NCBI RefSeq assembly: GCF_014205175.1
Contig: NZ_JACHNA010000001.1
Location: 2,108,001-2,172,000, forward strand
Length of the DNA: 64,000 nucleotides
Origin: Micrococcus cohnii
GTDB taxonomy: Bacteria; Actinomycetota; Actinomycetes; Actinomycetales; Micrococcaceae
Direction: 5' to 3'
The position numbers were made by a program, and so were the translations under genes. Below, one piece after another: positions 1 through 8,994 of the stretch (position 1 is its first letter; each line of letters opens with the position of its first letter). The notes under the pieces were generated by a model, which searched no databases, was not told the DNA's origin, and worked only from the letters and a program-made list of their open reading frames with translations.

Positions 1-1
1 G

Positions 2-1210
2 GCGATCGACGCGATGGCCTCGTGGTGGTCCGTCGTCCACGGGCACGGCCACCCGGCGCTCGTCGACGCCCTCACCCGGCAGGCGCAGGCATTCCCGCAC
101 GTCATGTTCGGCGGGCTCACCCACGCACCCGCCGTCGAGCTGGCCGAGCGACTCCTCGCCCACACCCCCGATGCGCTCGAACACGTCTTTCTTGCGGACT
201 CGGGGTCGGTGTCCGTCGAGGTGGCCCTCAAGCTCGCCCTGCAGTTCCAGGCGACCCTCGGGCGCACCGGCCGACGGCAGTTCCTGACGGTGCGCGGCGG
301 CTACCACGGGGACACCGCCGCGCCGATGGGCGTGTGCGACCCGGTCGACGGCATGCACGCCGCGTTCACCTCGCTCGTCGCCCAGCATCTGTTCCTGCCG
401 CGTCCGCCCGCCGCGCGGTGGGTTCTGGACGCCGATACGTCCGCTGGCCGGTGGGAGGCCGACGAGGCCGCGCTGACCGCGTGGGAGGAGCAGGCCCGGG
501 CGTTCGCGGCCGAGCACGCCGACGAGGTCGCCGGAGTGATCCTCGAGCCCGTCCTGCAGGGCGCCGGCGGCATGTACGCCTACCACCCGCGCTGCCTGCG
601 CCTGCTGCGGCAGCTGTGCGATGAGCACGGCTGGCTGCTGATCGCCGACGAGATCGCCACCGGATTCGGCCGCACCGGCCGCTGGCTGGCCTGCGACTGG
701 GCCGAGGTCGTCCCCGACGTGCTGTGCCTCGGCAAGGCCCTGACCGGCGGCACCATGACCGGCGCCGCCATGCTGTGCACCGCCGAGGTCGCTCGGACCG
801 TCTCCCGCACCGACCACGGCATGCCCGGCGCCCTGCTGCACGGGCCCACGTTCATGGGCAACCCGCTCATGTGCGCCGTCGCCTCCGCGTCCCTGGATCT
901 GCTCACCGACCCCGCGACCGGCTGGCACACGCAGGTGCCGCGCATCGAGGCCGGGCTGCGCGCCGGGCTCACGGTGGCCGCCGAACTGCCGGCCGTGCGC
1001 GAGGTGCGCGTGCTCGGGGCCGTCGGCGTCGTCGAGCTGGACCGCCCCGTCGACGTCGAGCCGATCACCCGGGCCGCCGTCGCCCGCGGCGCATGGGTGC
1101 GCCCGTTCCGGAGCCTGGTCTACGTGATGCCGCCCTACGTCAGCACCGACGAGGACGTCGCGACGATCTGCGCCGCCGTGACCGGGGCGATCGCGGAGGT
1201 GTACGGATGA
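2..1210 (+). CDS. bioA: Adenosylmethionine-8-amino-7-oxononanoate aminotransferase, 5' end missing
   Basis: PLP-dependent aminotransferase of biotin synthesis, converting 8-amino-7-oxononanoate (KAPA) to 7,8-diaminononanoate with S-adenosylmethionine as amino donor. The frame is open from base 2, and the first visible residues (AIDAMASWW) match an internal segment of BioA proteins, so about 45 N-terminal residues lie outside the window; the ATG at 14 is not the start. Family hallmarks are the substrate-pocket segment HVMFGGLTHAPA, the cofactor segment DEIATGFGRTG, and the PLP lysine in GKALTGGTMTG (lysine codon at 734-736). The stop overlaps the next start as ATGA at 1207-1210, so the biotin genes are translationally coupled. 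Identification is secure. Confidence 0.95.
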   Translation, partial: AIDAMASWWSVVHGHGHPALVDALTRQAQAFPHVMFGGLTHAPAVELAERLLAHTPDALEHVFLADSGSVSVEVALKLALQFQATLGRTGRRQFLTVRGGYHGDTAAPMGVCDPVDGMHAAFTSLVAQHLFLPRPPAARWVLDADTSAGRWEADEAALTAWEEQARAFAAEHADEVAGVILEPVLQGAGGMYAYHPRCLRLLRQLCDEHGWLLIADEIATGFGRTGRWLACDWAEVVPDVLCLGKALTGGTMTGAAMLCTAEVARTVSRTDHGMPGALLHGPTFMGNPLMCAVASASLDLLTDPATGWHTQVPRIEAGLRAGLTVAAELPAVREVRVLGAVGVVELDRPVDVEPITRAAVARGAWVRPFRSLVYVMPPYVSTDEDVATICAAVTGAIAEVYG

Positions 1211-3618
1211 CCGGCACCTGGGACGCCTGGCTCGACACCCGCGCCCGCGTCCGAGAGCGGCGGGGCCTGACGCGTACGGCAGGCCCCGCCCCCGGTGCGC
1301 CGCAGCCATCGGCTGCCCCGATCGACCTCGCCTCCAACGACTACCTCGGCCTCGCCCGGCACCCCCGCGTCCGGGAGGCGGCGGCGCGGGCCGCCGTCGA
1401 CCACGGCGTGGGTGCCGGAGCCTCGCGCGTCGTGACCGGCACCCACCCCCTGCACGTGGAGCTCGAACGGGAGGTCGCCGCGCTGGCCGGGGCCTCCATC
1501 GCCCTGGTGTTCTCCTCCGGCTACACCGCGAACCTCGGCGTGCTCGGGGCCATCGGCGGGCCCCGCAGCGCCGTCGTGCTGGACGAGCACGCCCACGCCT
1601 CCCTGCGGGACGGTGCCGCGCTCTCCGGCGCCGAGGTCCACGAGGCGCCGCACGGCCACCTGCCCGCCCTCGGCGAGCAGCTCACCCGACTGCGCGCCGC
1701 GGACCCCGGCAGACGCCTGGCCGTCGTGGTGGAGTCCGTGTACTCCGTGCTCGGCGACGCCGCGGATCTGCGCGCGCTCGGTGACCTCTGCGCCGAGCAC
1801 GACGCGCTGCTCGTGGTGGACGAGGCCCACAGCCTCGGCACCGTGCCTGAGGGCTCCTGCGCCGCGGCGGCCGGACTCTGGCGCGCCGAGCACCCCGGGG
1901 GCGGCACCACTGCGCCCGTGATCCTGACCGCCACCCTCTCCAAGGCGCTCGGCGCCCAGGGCGGAGTCGCGCTCTTCGGCGGAGATCCGACCCGTGCCGC
2001 CGCGTGGCGGAGCCATGTGCTCAACACCGCCCGTGCGTTCCTGTTCGACACCGCCCTGGCCCTGCCGACTGCTGCCGCCGCGGCGGAGGCCTGCCGGCTG
2101 GCCGCCACCGGGGAGCCGGCCGCCCGCCTGACCAGGCGTCGTGCCCTGGCCGAGCAGACCCTCCTGCGCCGCTCCGGCCTGGCCCCGCACGTGGAGATCG
2201 GGGCCGGGGCGGTGCACGCGGTGCGGATGCCCAGTCCCCAGGCCGCCGTCGCCGCCGCGGCGGCGCTCGCGGAGGACGGGGTGCACGTGGCCTGCTTTCG
2301 CCCGCCCTCGGTGCCCGATGGTGTCGCCCGGCTCCGGCTGAGCGTGCACGCGGACCACGGTGAGCAGCGTCTGCGCGGTGCCCTCGAGCAGATCGCCTCC
2401 CGCGCCGAGGCCGCCTGGGGTGCCGCCACCGGCCCCGGAGCGTGCCCGTTCGCCCATGGCGACCCGCGCCCGGCCGAGGTGCGCGGCGACCACCTCCTGG
2501 TGGACGCGCCCGAGCAGGTGCGCGCCGTGCTCGCCGACCCGGACGCGTTCTCCTCGGCCAATGCGCTCACCGTGGCCCGGCCGCTCTGCGGGCCGGCGCA
2601 GCGTGTGCTGGCCGCCGCTCGCTTCCGGCTTCCCCCGGTGCTGGCCTCCGCCGGCGGGGAGCAGCACCGGTACGTGCGGCGCGTCGTCACGCCCTTTTTC
2701 TCCCCCGCGAAGGTGCGGGCCCAGCGGGAGGCGATCCGCGATCTCGCCGGCACCGAGCTCGATCGTGCGCTCGCCGTCGCCTCGCCGGGGGAGCCGATCG
2801 ACCTGGCCGCCACCGTGGCCGCCGCGGTCCCGGCGCGGATCATGTCCGCGCTGACCGGCGTGCCGAACCCGGACGAGGAACTGCTGCACCGGTGGAGCGC
2901 TGATTCGCTTGAGCTGTTCTGGGGGTGGCCCGACGACGATCGCCAGCTCAGGCTCGCCCGGTCCGCGGCCGATTTCCATCGGTGGCTGCGCACCCGCGTG
3001 GCCGAGTCCGCCGGCAGCGACGACCTGTTCGGGGCCCTGGCCGCCGCGGGGGTGGACGACGAGCGGATCGTCTCGCTCGGCTACTTCCTGGTGATCGCGG
3101 GCCAGGAGACCACCCGCATGCTGATCGCCACCGCCCTCGACGCCGCCCTGCGGGACCGTGCGACGTGGACCGCGCTCGCGGGCGATGACGAGGCAGCCGG
3201 ACTCGCCGCCGGCGAGGCGCTGGTGGGCGAGACCCTGCGGGCCCGGTCCTCGGTGCCGACGTGGCGCCGCGTGGCCACCCGGGACACCGAGATGGGCGGG
3301 CACCCCGTGGCCGCGGGAGAGGAGCTCGTGCTGCGGCTCTCCGGTGCGGGGCATCCGGACCACCGGCTGGCGTTCGGCCACGGTCTGCACCGCTGCCTGG
3401 GCGCCGGGCTCGCGGAGCTGGAGACCGCCCTGGTGGTGCGGGAGGTTGCGCGGCGGCTGCCCGAAGCCGAGCTCACCGGGCCCGAGCCGCCGTGGCTGAC
3501 CCTGCTGTCCTTCCAAGCGCCGCGGCACGTGCTCGTGCGGCCGAGGAGCCCGAGGGTGCGGCGGTGCGCCGAGGCGGAGACGAACACGGCGGCGAACGCG
3601 GAGAGGAGCAGTGCATGA
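1207..3618 (+). CDS. bioF: BioF-cytochrome P450 (BioI-like) fusion protein
   Basis: Single 803-residue frame with two complete enzymes. Residues 1 to about 395 are an 8-amino-7-oxononanoate synthase (PLP enzyme joining pimeloyl-ACP/CoA and alanine): DEAHSLG and the PLP lysine K246 in TLSKALGAQGG are present. Residues about 410 to 785 are a cytochrome P450: I-helix AGQETT (631-636), K-helix ETLR (675-678), and heme-binding FGHGLHRCLG with Cys730 as thiolate ligand. A P450 in a biotin operon suggests BioI of Bacillus, which cleaves fatty acyl-ACP to give pimeloyl-ACP, the substrate of BioF; that role is inference. The ATG at 1207 overlaps the bioA stop, and no stop or internal start of note separates the two halves. 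Partner ferredoxin or flavodoxin genes are not in the window. Confidence 0.9.
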   Translation: MTGTWDAWLDTRARVRERRGLTRTAGPAPGAPQPSAAPIDLASNDYLGLARHPRVREAAARAAVDHGVGAGASRVVTGTHPLHVELEREVAALAGASIALVFSSGYTANLGVLGAIGGPRSAVVLDEHAHASLRDGAALSGAEVHEAPHGHLPALGEQLTRLRAADPGRRLAVVVESVYSVLGDAADLRALGDLCAEHDALLVVDEAHSLGTVPEGSCAAAAGLWRAEHPGGGTTAPVILTATLSKALGAQGGVALFGGDPTRAAAWRSHVLNTARAFLFDTALALPTAAAAAEACRLAATGEPAARLTRRRALAEQTLLRRSGLAPHVEIGAGAVHAVRMPSPQAAVAAAAALAEDGVHVACFRPPSVPDGVARLRLSVHADHGEQRLRGALEQIASRAEAAWGAATGPGACPFAHGDPRPAEVRGDHLLVDAPEQVRAVLADPDAFSSANALTVARPLCGPAQRVLAAARFRLPPVLASAGGEQHRYVRRVVTPFFSPAKVRAQREAIRDLAGTELDRALAVASPGEPIDLAATVAAAVPARIMSALTGVPNPDEELLHRWSADSLELFWGWPDDDRQLRLARSAADFHRWLRTRVAESAGSDDLFGALAAAGVDDERIVSLGYFLVIAGQETTRMLIATALDAALRDRATWTALAGDDEAAGLAAGEALVGETLRARSSVPTWRRVATRDTEMGGHPVAAGEELVLRLSGAGHPDHRLAFGHGLHRCLGAGLAELETALVVREVARRLPEAELTGPEPPWLTLLSFQAPRHVLVRPRSPRVRRCAEAETNTAANAERSSA

Positions 3619-4331
3619 GCGCGCGGATCCAGGTGATCACCGGCACGGACACGGACGTCGGCAAGACGTGGGCCACGGCCGCGTCCGCCGCCCAGGCGCT
3701 GGCGGCGGGGGAGCGGGTGCACGTGGACAAGCCCGCGCAGACGGGGGTGCAGCCCGGTGAGGACGGGGACGTCGACGTCGTGCGTGGACTCGTGGCGGAC
3801 GCGGTGCGGGCCGGCCGGCTGGCGGGGGAGGTCTGCGAGAGGCTGACCGTCTCCGAGGGGGCGCGGCTCGGGCCGGCCATGGCCCCCGTGGACGCGGTCG
3901 CGCAGAGCGCCGAGGCGGGAGAGCGGGCCCCGGCCCTGCCGGCCCTGCGCGAGCAGCTCGACCGGTGGGTGGGCTTGGCCTCGGACACGGACCTGCTGCT
4001 GATCGAGGGGGCCGGCGGCATCACGGTGGACTGGACGTCCCAGGGCGAGGGGCCCGTGGACGCGGTGCTCGCCCTGCGGCGGGCGGGGTACGCGGCGGAG
4101 CTGGTCGTCGTCGCCCGTCCCGGGCTGGGCACCCAGAACCACACGCGCCTGACGGTCGAGCACGCGGCGGGGCGCGGCGTCGTCCCCGGGCGGATCGTGG
4201 TGAGTGGTGTGGCGGAGGAGCCGGATGCCGTTGAGCGGGCGAATCTGAGGTTCCTGGCGCGGCTGGCCGAGGCGCACGGGGCGCGGTTCGAGACGGTGCC
4301 GTGGGGTGGGACGGCGATGCGGCGCGGGTGA
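3615..4331 (+). CDS. bioD: Dethiobiotin synthetase
   Basis: 238-residue ATP-dependent carboxylase that closes the ureido ring of dethiobiotin from diaminononanoate and CO2. The P-loop GTDTDVGKT (residues 10-18) is the characteristic BioD form, followed by DKPAQTG (substrate-binding lysine) and the LIEGAGG motif around residue 130. The start overlaps the bioF-P450 stop (ATGA, 3615-3618). It is the last gene of the visible biotin operon. bioB is not in the window, so the final step must be encoded upstream or elsewhere. Confidence 0.95.
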   Translation: MSARIQVITGTDTDVGKTWATAASAAQALAAGERVHVDKPAQTGVQPGEDGDVDVVRGLVADAVRAGRLAGEVCERLTVSEGARLGPAMAPVDAVAQSAEAGERAPALPALREQLDRWVGLASDTDLLLIEGAGGITVDWTSQGEGPVDAVLALRRAGYAAELVVVARPGLGTQNHTRLTVEHAAGRGVVPGRIVVSGVAEEPDAVERANLRFLARLAEAHGARFETVPWGGTAMRRG

Positions 4332-4397
4332 GCGGTCGGTCGAGTTGCCGCTGCGGTCAGGCGGGTGGGCGGTATACGGCGTTGCTGTCATACAGGC

Positions 4398-4447
4398 GGG
4401 CGGTATGACGTCCGATTAGGGCCCCATTCCGCCCTCTGGCATGACCG
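4398..4447 (+). repeat. 50-bp dispersed repeat, copy 1
   Basis: Begins GGGCGGTATGACG and ends CCGCCCTCTGGCATGACCG. A second 50-bp copy in the same orientation lies at 6073-6122, on the other side of the fatty acid transporter gene. Each copy can fold on itself through GGGCGG/CCGCCC. Partial extra copies of the arms sit at 4351-4363 (GGGCGGTATACGG) and about 4459-4472 (CCGCCCTCTGGCGG), so this spacer after bioD is a cluster of related hairpins. It may also terminate transcription from bioD and from the convergent transporter gene. Confidence 0.6.
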
Positions 4448-4490
4448 CAGTGCATTGGACCGCCCTCTGGCGGGGCCGATCACGCCGCGA

Positions 4491-5900
4491 TCACAGCGAC
4501 ACCAGCAGCAGCGTCCCCGCGAACACCGCGCCGCTGACGAGCAGCACGACTGTCGTGTAGCCGAGGATCTCGCGCATCTTCAGACCGGCGATGGCCAAAA
4601 GGGGAATCGCCCAGAACGGTTGGATCATGTTCGTCCACTGATCACCGTAGGACATCGCCATGATCGTGACGGCTGGGTCGACGCCCAGCTCCGCGCCGGC
4701 CGACAGCATGATCGGTCCCTGCACCGCGAACTGGCCTCCGCCCGAGGGGACGAAGAAGATCACGATGCCGGCGGAGAGGAAGGCCAGCACGCCGAACGTG
4801 GTGGGGGTGGCGACGCTCGCCAGAGCATCGGAGAAGACCTCGATCAGGCCGGAGGTGGTCATCATGCCCAGGATGCCGGCGTACAGAGGGAACTGGAGCA
4901 GGATCTCCCCGACGTTCGAGGCAGCGTGGGAGGTGAGCTGGATGAGTTCGTGGGCGTTGCGTACGAGCACCAGGATGAGTGCGAGGAACGACCAGTTGAC
5001 GATGTCGAGGGTGAGGGTGCCTCCACGAGCGAAGTGCAACGCAAGATATGCGATGAGTGTGACGCCCACGAGAAGTGTCGGTACCCGGCTCGCGTCGAGT
5101 CGGTCGGCCGGAGTTTCGCGTGGTGGGTCGGTCAGGAACGAGTCCTCGCGCGCGTCGATGGTGAGCTCGATAATGCGGTCCTGGCCCCGCGGGGCGACGA
5201 GGAACAGGGCGACCGCGATCGAGACGACGGTGACGACGGTGGCCGTCAGGTTCCACCAAGAGAAGGTCGTCGCCGTGATGGGAAGAGTCCGACCGCCGAG
5301 GGGCTCGGCCAGGAATGAGCCCGGCGTGGCCGCGGTCAATGGGCCGGAACCTGAGTACCCCATGTGCCACACGACGAAACCGGCGAACCCGCAGGCTACG
5401 AGCAGCGGAAAGTGCAGGCAGACGCCTCGGTGACGGGCCTGCGCCGCCACCTCTCGTGCTAGCAGGCCTCCGACCACGAGGCCGAGGCCCCAAGTGACGA
5501 GTGAAGCGAGTGCCGCGATGACGAAAACGAACACATAGGCCTGGCCTGCTGAGCGCGGAATTTGGCCGAGGCGCGCGAGTAGAGCTCGCATCGGTCTTGT
5601 GTTCGCCAGGATGTGCCCGAGCATCAGCACGAGCGCCATCTGCGTCATGAACTCCAACAGGCCGGACAGTCCGTTGCCCCACCCGAGCAGGACGTCGCCC
5701 GGAGCGGTCGGAGTCAACGCGAGGGTGAGCCCGGCGACGATGAACGTCAGGACGATGGAGAACAGCAGCGATGACGGGATGAACCGCTCCATCACGGTGT
5801 TCACGGGGCGCATTGCGCGAGAGAACACTGTGCCCGCAGGGTGCGGTTGCTGCTGGCGGGGCGCCGAATGCGCCTCGGCGGACTGCGTCGTGGTGGGCAT
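4491..5900 (-). CDS. Short-chain fatty acid transporter (AtoE/TIGR00366-type)
   Basis: 469-residue polytopic membrane protein with about 12 hydrophobic segments, of the short-chain fatty acid transporter family (PF02667). Supporting motifs are the N-terminal RFIPSSLLFSIVLTF, VVWHMGYSGSGPL, FFVPSGGGQFAVQGPI and MSYGDQWTNMIQPFWAIPLL. It likely takes up acetate/butyrate-type acids. I chose the ATG at 5900 (MPTTTQ) over one 17 codons upstream because GAGGAG sits 6-8 bases ahead of it. It is a single-gene unit divergent from purA, with repeat copies on both sides. No acetoacetate or butyrate degradation genes are adjacent; acetyl-CoA synthetase lies about 6 kb away. Confidence 0.85.
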   Translation of the reverse strand: MPTTTQSAEAHSAPRQQQPHPAGTVFSRAMRPVNTVMERFIPSSLLFSIVLTFIVAGLTLALTPTAPGDVLLGWGNGLSGLLEFMTQMALVLMLGHILANTRPMRALLARLGQIPRSAGQAYVFVFVIAALASLVTWGLGLVVGGLLAREVAAQARHRGVCLHFPLLVACGFAGFVVWHMGYSGSGPLTAATPGSFLAEPLGGRTLPITATTFSWWNLTATVVTVVSIAVALFLVAPRGQDRIIELTIDAREDSFLTDPPRETPADRLDASRVPTLLVGVTLIAYLALHFARGGTLTLDIVNWSFLALILVLVRNAHELIQLTSHAASNVGEILLQFPLYAGILGMMTTSGLIEVFSDALASVATPTTFGVLAFLSAGIVIFFVPSGGGQFAVQGPIMLSAGAELGVDPAVTIMAMSYGDQWTNMIQPFWAIPLLAIAGLKMREILGYTTVVLLVSGAVFAGTLLLVSL

Positions 5901-5950
5901 GCAGGCTCCTCGCGTCGTCCAGTGTGGGCTGAGTGCGGGTGATGCGGGCA

Positions 5951-5980
5951 CTCTAAGCCATAAAGTGTTTCAGATCACAC
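5951..5980 (-). promoter_or_regulatory. Possible promoter with CRP/GlxR-like half sites for the fatty acid transporter
   Basis: Read on the minus strand, GTGTGATCTGAAACACT (5980-5964) is an imperfect dyad resembling a CRP/GlxR site, placed just upstream of a TTAGAG -10-like hexamer at 5956-5951. Only one half matches the consensus TGTGA well. Catabolite control of a carboxylate transporter would make sense, but this is inferred from sequence alone. Confidence 0.3.
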
Positions 5981-6072
5981 GTACGCCCGAGTCGGGGGGC
6001 GGTCATGCCCGGGCAGACTTTGTCTGTGCCGTCATGCAGGCGGGCGCTCAGCGGCGCTGTGGTGACATCAAT

Positions 6073-6122
6073 GGGCGGCATGACGCCAGAAACAGGCTCC
6101 ATACCGCCCTCTGGCGTGACCG
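6073..6122 (+). repeat. 50-bp dispersed repeat, copy 2
   Basis: Begins GGGCGGCATGACG and ends CCGCCCTCTGGCGTGACCG. It matches copy 1 at 4398-4447 at both ends, with a variable centre. Its internal arms (GACGCCAGA and TCTGGCGT) also pair, so two alternative hairpins are possible. It lies in the purA promoter region, 44 bases ahead of the putative -10 hexamer. Confidence 0.6.
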
Positions 6123-6165
6123 GTCTTGTCCCGACCCCCAGCGCTCCATCGCGCACCTCCGCTGG

Positions 6166-6171
6166 TAGAAT
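6166..6171 (+). promoter_or_regulatory. Putative -10 hexamer for purA
   Basis: TAGAAT fits the actinobacterial TANNNT -10 consensus 39 bases before the purA ATG. No convincing -35 hexamer is present at the usual spacing. Confidence 0.4.
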
Positions 6172-6210
6172 CCGGGCGTATCTGCCCACGAGCCAGAGGT
6201 GAAGTGAACA

Positions 6211-7503
6211 ATGCCAGCGATCGCGATCGTCGGGGCCCAGTGGGGCGATGAGGGCAAGGGCAAGGCCACGGACCTGCTGGGCGGGCGCGTGGACTACGTC
6301 GTCAAGCCCAACGGCGGCAACAACGCCGGGCACACCGTGGTCGTGAACGGCGAGAAGTTCGAGCTGAAGCTCCTTCCCGCCGGCATCCTCTCCCCGAACG
6401 CGACGCCCGTCATCGGCAACGGCGTGGTTGTGAACCTGGAGGCGCTGTTCGAGGAGATCGACGGGCTTGAGGCGCGCGGCCACTCGTGCGCGCACTTGAA
6501 GATCTCGGCCAACGCTCACCTCGTGGCGCCGTACCACCAGACGATGGACAAGGTGACTGAGCGGTTCCTCGGCAAGCGGGCGATCGGCACGACCGGCCGC
6601 GGCATCGGCCCCACCTACATGGACAAGGTCGCCCGCCTGGGCATCCGTGTGCAGGACATCTTCGACGAGTCGATCCTGCGCCAGAAGATCGAGGGCGCCC
6701 TGCGGCAGAAGAACGAGCTGCTGGTCAAGCTCTACAACCGTCGCGCCGTCACCGTCGACGAGATCGCCGAGTACTTCCTGGGCTACGCCGAGCGCCTGCG
6801 CCCGATGGTCGTCGACACCACGAACCTGCTGAACGACGCTCTCGACGAGGACAAGGTCGTGCTGCTCGAGGGCGGCCAGGCCACCTACCTGGACGTCGAC
6901 CACGGCACCTACCCGTTCGTCACCTCATCGAACCCGACGGCCGGCGGCGCCTCGGTCGGTGCGGGCATCGGCCCCACCCGGTTCTCGCGGACAATCGGCA
7001 TCGTCAAGGCCTACACCACGCGCGTGGGCGCCGGCCCGTTCCCGACCGAGCTGTTCGACGACATGGGCGAGCAGCTGCGCACCACCGGCGGCGAGTTCGG
7101 CGTGAACACGGGCCGGCCGCGCCGCACCGGCTGGTACGACGCCGTCATGGCGCACTACGCCGCGCGGATCAATGGGTTCACGGACTACTTCCTTACGAAG
7201 CTGGACGTGCTCACCGGCATCGAGAAGATCCCCGTGTGCGTGGCCTATGAGGTCGACGGGGTGTGGCACGACCGCATGCCCATGACGCAGACAGAGTTCC
7301 ACCATGCCAAGCCCGTGTTCGAGCACTTTGACGGCTGGACCGAGGACATTTCGGGCGCCCGGACCCTCGAGGACCTGCCGGAGAACGCGCGCGAGTACGT
7401 GCTTGCGCTCGAGCGGCTCTCGGGCTGCCGCATCTCGGCGATCGGCGTGGGCCCGGGCCGCGACCAGGTGGTCCAGGTGCGGGACCTCATTGAGGAAGGC
7501 TGA
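6211..7503 (+). CDS. purA: Adenylosuccinate synthetase
   Basis: 430-residue GTP-dependent enzyme joining IMP and aspartate, the first committed step to AMP. The P-loop-like GDEGKGK (residues 12-18) and NNAGHT (37-42) are intact, as are the IMP-binding GTTGRGIGP segment, ANLLD-equivalent [23 protein letters not shown], and C-terminal GVGPGRDQ. Length is standard for the family. GAGGTGAAGTGAACA just ahead of the ATG supplies a ribosome site. It stands alone, away from purSQL at 37.5-40.9 kb. Confidence 0.97.
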   Translation: MPAIAIVGAQWGDEGKGKATDLLGGRVDYVVKPNGGNNAGHTVVVNGEKFELKLLPAGILSPNATPVIGNGVVVNLEALFEEIDGLEARGHSCAHLKISANAHLVAPYHQTMDKVTERFLGKRAIGTTGRGIGPTYMDKVARLGIRVQDIFDESILRQKIEGALRQKNELLVKLYNRRAVTVDEIAEYFLGYAERLRPMVVDTTNLLNDALDEDKVVLLEGGQATYLDVDHGTYPFVTSSNPTAGGASVGAGIGPTRFSRTIGIVKAYTTRVGAGPFPTELFDDMGEQLRTTGGEFGVNTGRPRRTGWYDAVMAHYAARINGFTDYFLTKLDVLTGIEKIPVCVAYEVDGVWHDRMPMTQTEFHHAKPVFEHFDGWTEDISGARTLEDLPENAREYVLALERLSGCRISAIGVGPGRDQVVQVRDLIEEG

Positions 7504-7536
7504 GGCTCCGGGCGAGCGCCGGGCCACCGTCTGCCT

Positions 7537-7607
7537 CTCCCGTTGCGTGGTCACTTTCGGCCGCTATTCGCCCGGGTTAACGGCAGAAAGTGACCACGCA
7601 GCGGGAG
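7537..7607 (+). terminator. Long palindrome between convergent purA and the flavin reductase gene
   Basis: TGCGTGGTCACTTT (7544-7557) pairs perfectly with AAAGTGACCACGCA (7587-7600), and CTCCCG/CGGGAG extends the stem. Being symmetric, it can stop transcription in both directions. There is no clear T-run. The surrounding 161-base gap holds nothing else recognisable. Confidence 0.65.
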
Positions 7608-7664
7608 GGAGGGGGCGGGGGAGAGATTGCTGAACCAGCCCGGCGGAGACCGCGGCCCCCCGCC

Positions 7665-8162
7665 TCACGCGCTGAGCTCGAGCTCCTCGAGCGCCTTGAA
7701 CGAGCTCTGGTGGAACACCATCCCCCTGGCGCCGGGCGTCGACGACGTGTCCAGCACCTCGAGCAGCACCACGTCGTGGTCTCCGGCCGGCGTCACCGCG
7801 TGCACGCGGGTCCGCAGCCACAGGGGAGACCCGGCCAGGTGCAGAGCCCCGTCGGCGTCGGCCGACCAGTCGACCCCGTCGAATCGGCTAGCCCGGTCCT
7901 TCGATGCGAGCTGACGGCAGAGGCTGAACTGGTCGCGGCCGAGCACGCTCACCCCGAGCGTCCGCGCGCCCCGCAGCAGCGGCCACGTCTGCGAGGTGTG
8001 CTGTACCGCGAAGCTCACGAGCGGCGGCTCGAGGGACACCCCGACGGTGAACGTCGAGGCGACGAGCACCTGCGGCGCCCCGTCGACGAGCGCGCCGATC
8101 GCGACGACCGACTGCGGCACGTGAGAGTAGGCCTCGCGCAGCTGGGCGGGGGCAAGGGTCAT
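7665..8162 (-). CDS. Flavin reductase-like FMN-binding protein
   Basis: 165-residue protein of the flavin reductase-like domain family (PF01613), which binds FMN and reduces flavin with NAD(P)H, often to feed two-component monooxygenases. Typical segments are LREAYSHVPQSVVAIGA, VASTFTVGVSLEPPLVSFAV with the flavin-binding serine/threonine region, and LGVSVLGRDQ. The ATG at 8162 has GGAGGAG upstream. A possible role is to supply reduced flavin to the DszC-like and NtaA-like enzymes at 14 and 18 kb; that link is inference, because the genes are not adjacent. Confidence 0.85.
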   Translation of the reverse strand: MTLAPAQLREAYSHVPQSVVAIGALVDGAPQVLVASTFTVGVSLEPPLVSFAVQHTSQTWPLLRGARTLGVSVLGRDQFSLCRQLASKDRASRFDGVDWSADADGALHLAGSPLWLRTRVHAVTPAGDHDVVLLEVLDTSSTPGARGMVFHQSSFKALEELELSA

Positions 8163-8382
8163 GGGTGAATCACTCCTCCATCGCTCCTGGCGGAAGCACC
8201 GATTCCGTCCGCAGAATTCCCGCGCGGAGTGGTTGCTGCGGCGTCATCGAGCCAGGTCTCTCGGCCGCTCTGGATGGTTGTCGGCACCGACCCTACAACG
8301 ACGGATCGGCCGTCGCGCCAGTCGGCGAGGGTATTCTTTCGGCATGTGACACGGGCGCGGCTGCCGGCCGTCGGCCCGGGCG

Positions 8383-8994
8383 TCAGCGGTCGAGCTGCTG
8401 ACGGCGCGAGCTGATCACGCCCGTCACGAACCCCGCCAGGTGCAGGCCGCCGTGGAAGCGGGCGTGCTCGATCTTCACACACCGGTCCATGACGAACTGC
8501 AGCCCGAGCTCGCGGGCTCGCCGCGCGGCGGCGTCGCTGCGGATGCCCAGCTGCAGCCACACCGTCCGCGCGCCGACGCGGTGCGCGTCCTCGACGATGT
8601 CCGGCGCGTCCGAGGCCTTCCGGAACACCTCTACGAGGTCCGGGGGCGTGGGCAGGTCGTCCAGGCTCGCGTGCACGGGCCGACCGAGGATCGTCTTGCC
8701 GGCCTCGGCGAGCACCGGATTGACGAAGTGGACGTCGAACGTGGTGGAGCTCAGCAGGTAGGTGGCGACGAAGTAGGACGCGCGCTCGGGTTTGTCCGAG
8801 GCGCCGACGAGCGCGATGCTGCGGGTGTCGCGTAGGACCGCCAGGCGCTGGGCGGCCGTCGGCTCGGAACCAGCCGGCTCGGTGTGTGCGGCGGGAGCGG
8901 GGGCGGAGGCGGCGTCGGCGGGCGCGTGGGCCTGCGCAGTGCCGACGGGGCCGTCCGTCACGGGCTGGTGCGGGTCGATGCTGCAGGTGCTCAT
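8383..8994 (-). CDS. CoA-binding domain protein
   Basis: 203-residue protein with a disordered Ala/Pro-rich N-terminus (about residues 1-55) followed by a CoA_binding (Rossmann, YccU-like) domain: SIALVGASDKPERASYFVATYLL, the VNPVLAEAGKTILGRPVHASLDDLP equivalent of VNP, and TVWLQLGI. The start ATG at 8994 overlaps the metY stop (ATGA on the minus strand), so it is translationally coupled to metY. This pairing suggests a role in methionine/acyl-CoA metabolism, but no reaction is established for the family. Confidence 0.85.
   Translation of the reverse strand: MSTCSIDPHQPVTDGPVGTAQAHAPADAASAPAPAAHTEPAGSEPTAAQRLAVLRDTRSIALVGASDKPERASYFVATYLLSSTTFDVHFVNPVLAEAGKTILGRPVHASLDDLPTPPDLVEVFRKASDAPDIVEDAHRVGARTVWLQLGIRSDAAARRARELGLQFVMDRCVKIEHARFHGGLHLAGFVTGVISSRRQQLDR

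Noticed and set aside
14-16. ATG at base 14 as the start of bioA
   Set aside because: Conserved BioA residues (DAMASWW) begin before it and the frame is open to the window edge, so the gene is truncated by the window.
1135-4391. Long minus-strand frames across the biotin operon
   Set aside because: Composition is that of antisense shadows, no family motif is present, and the sense strand holds bioA, bioF-P450 and bioD over the same bases.
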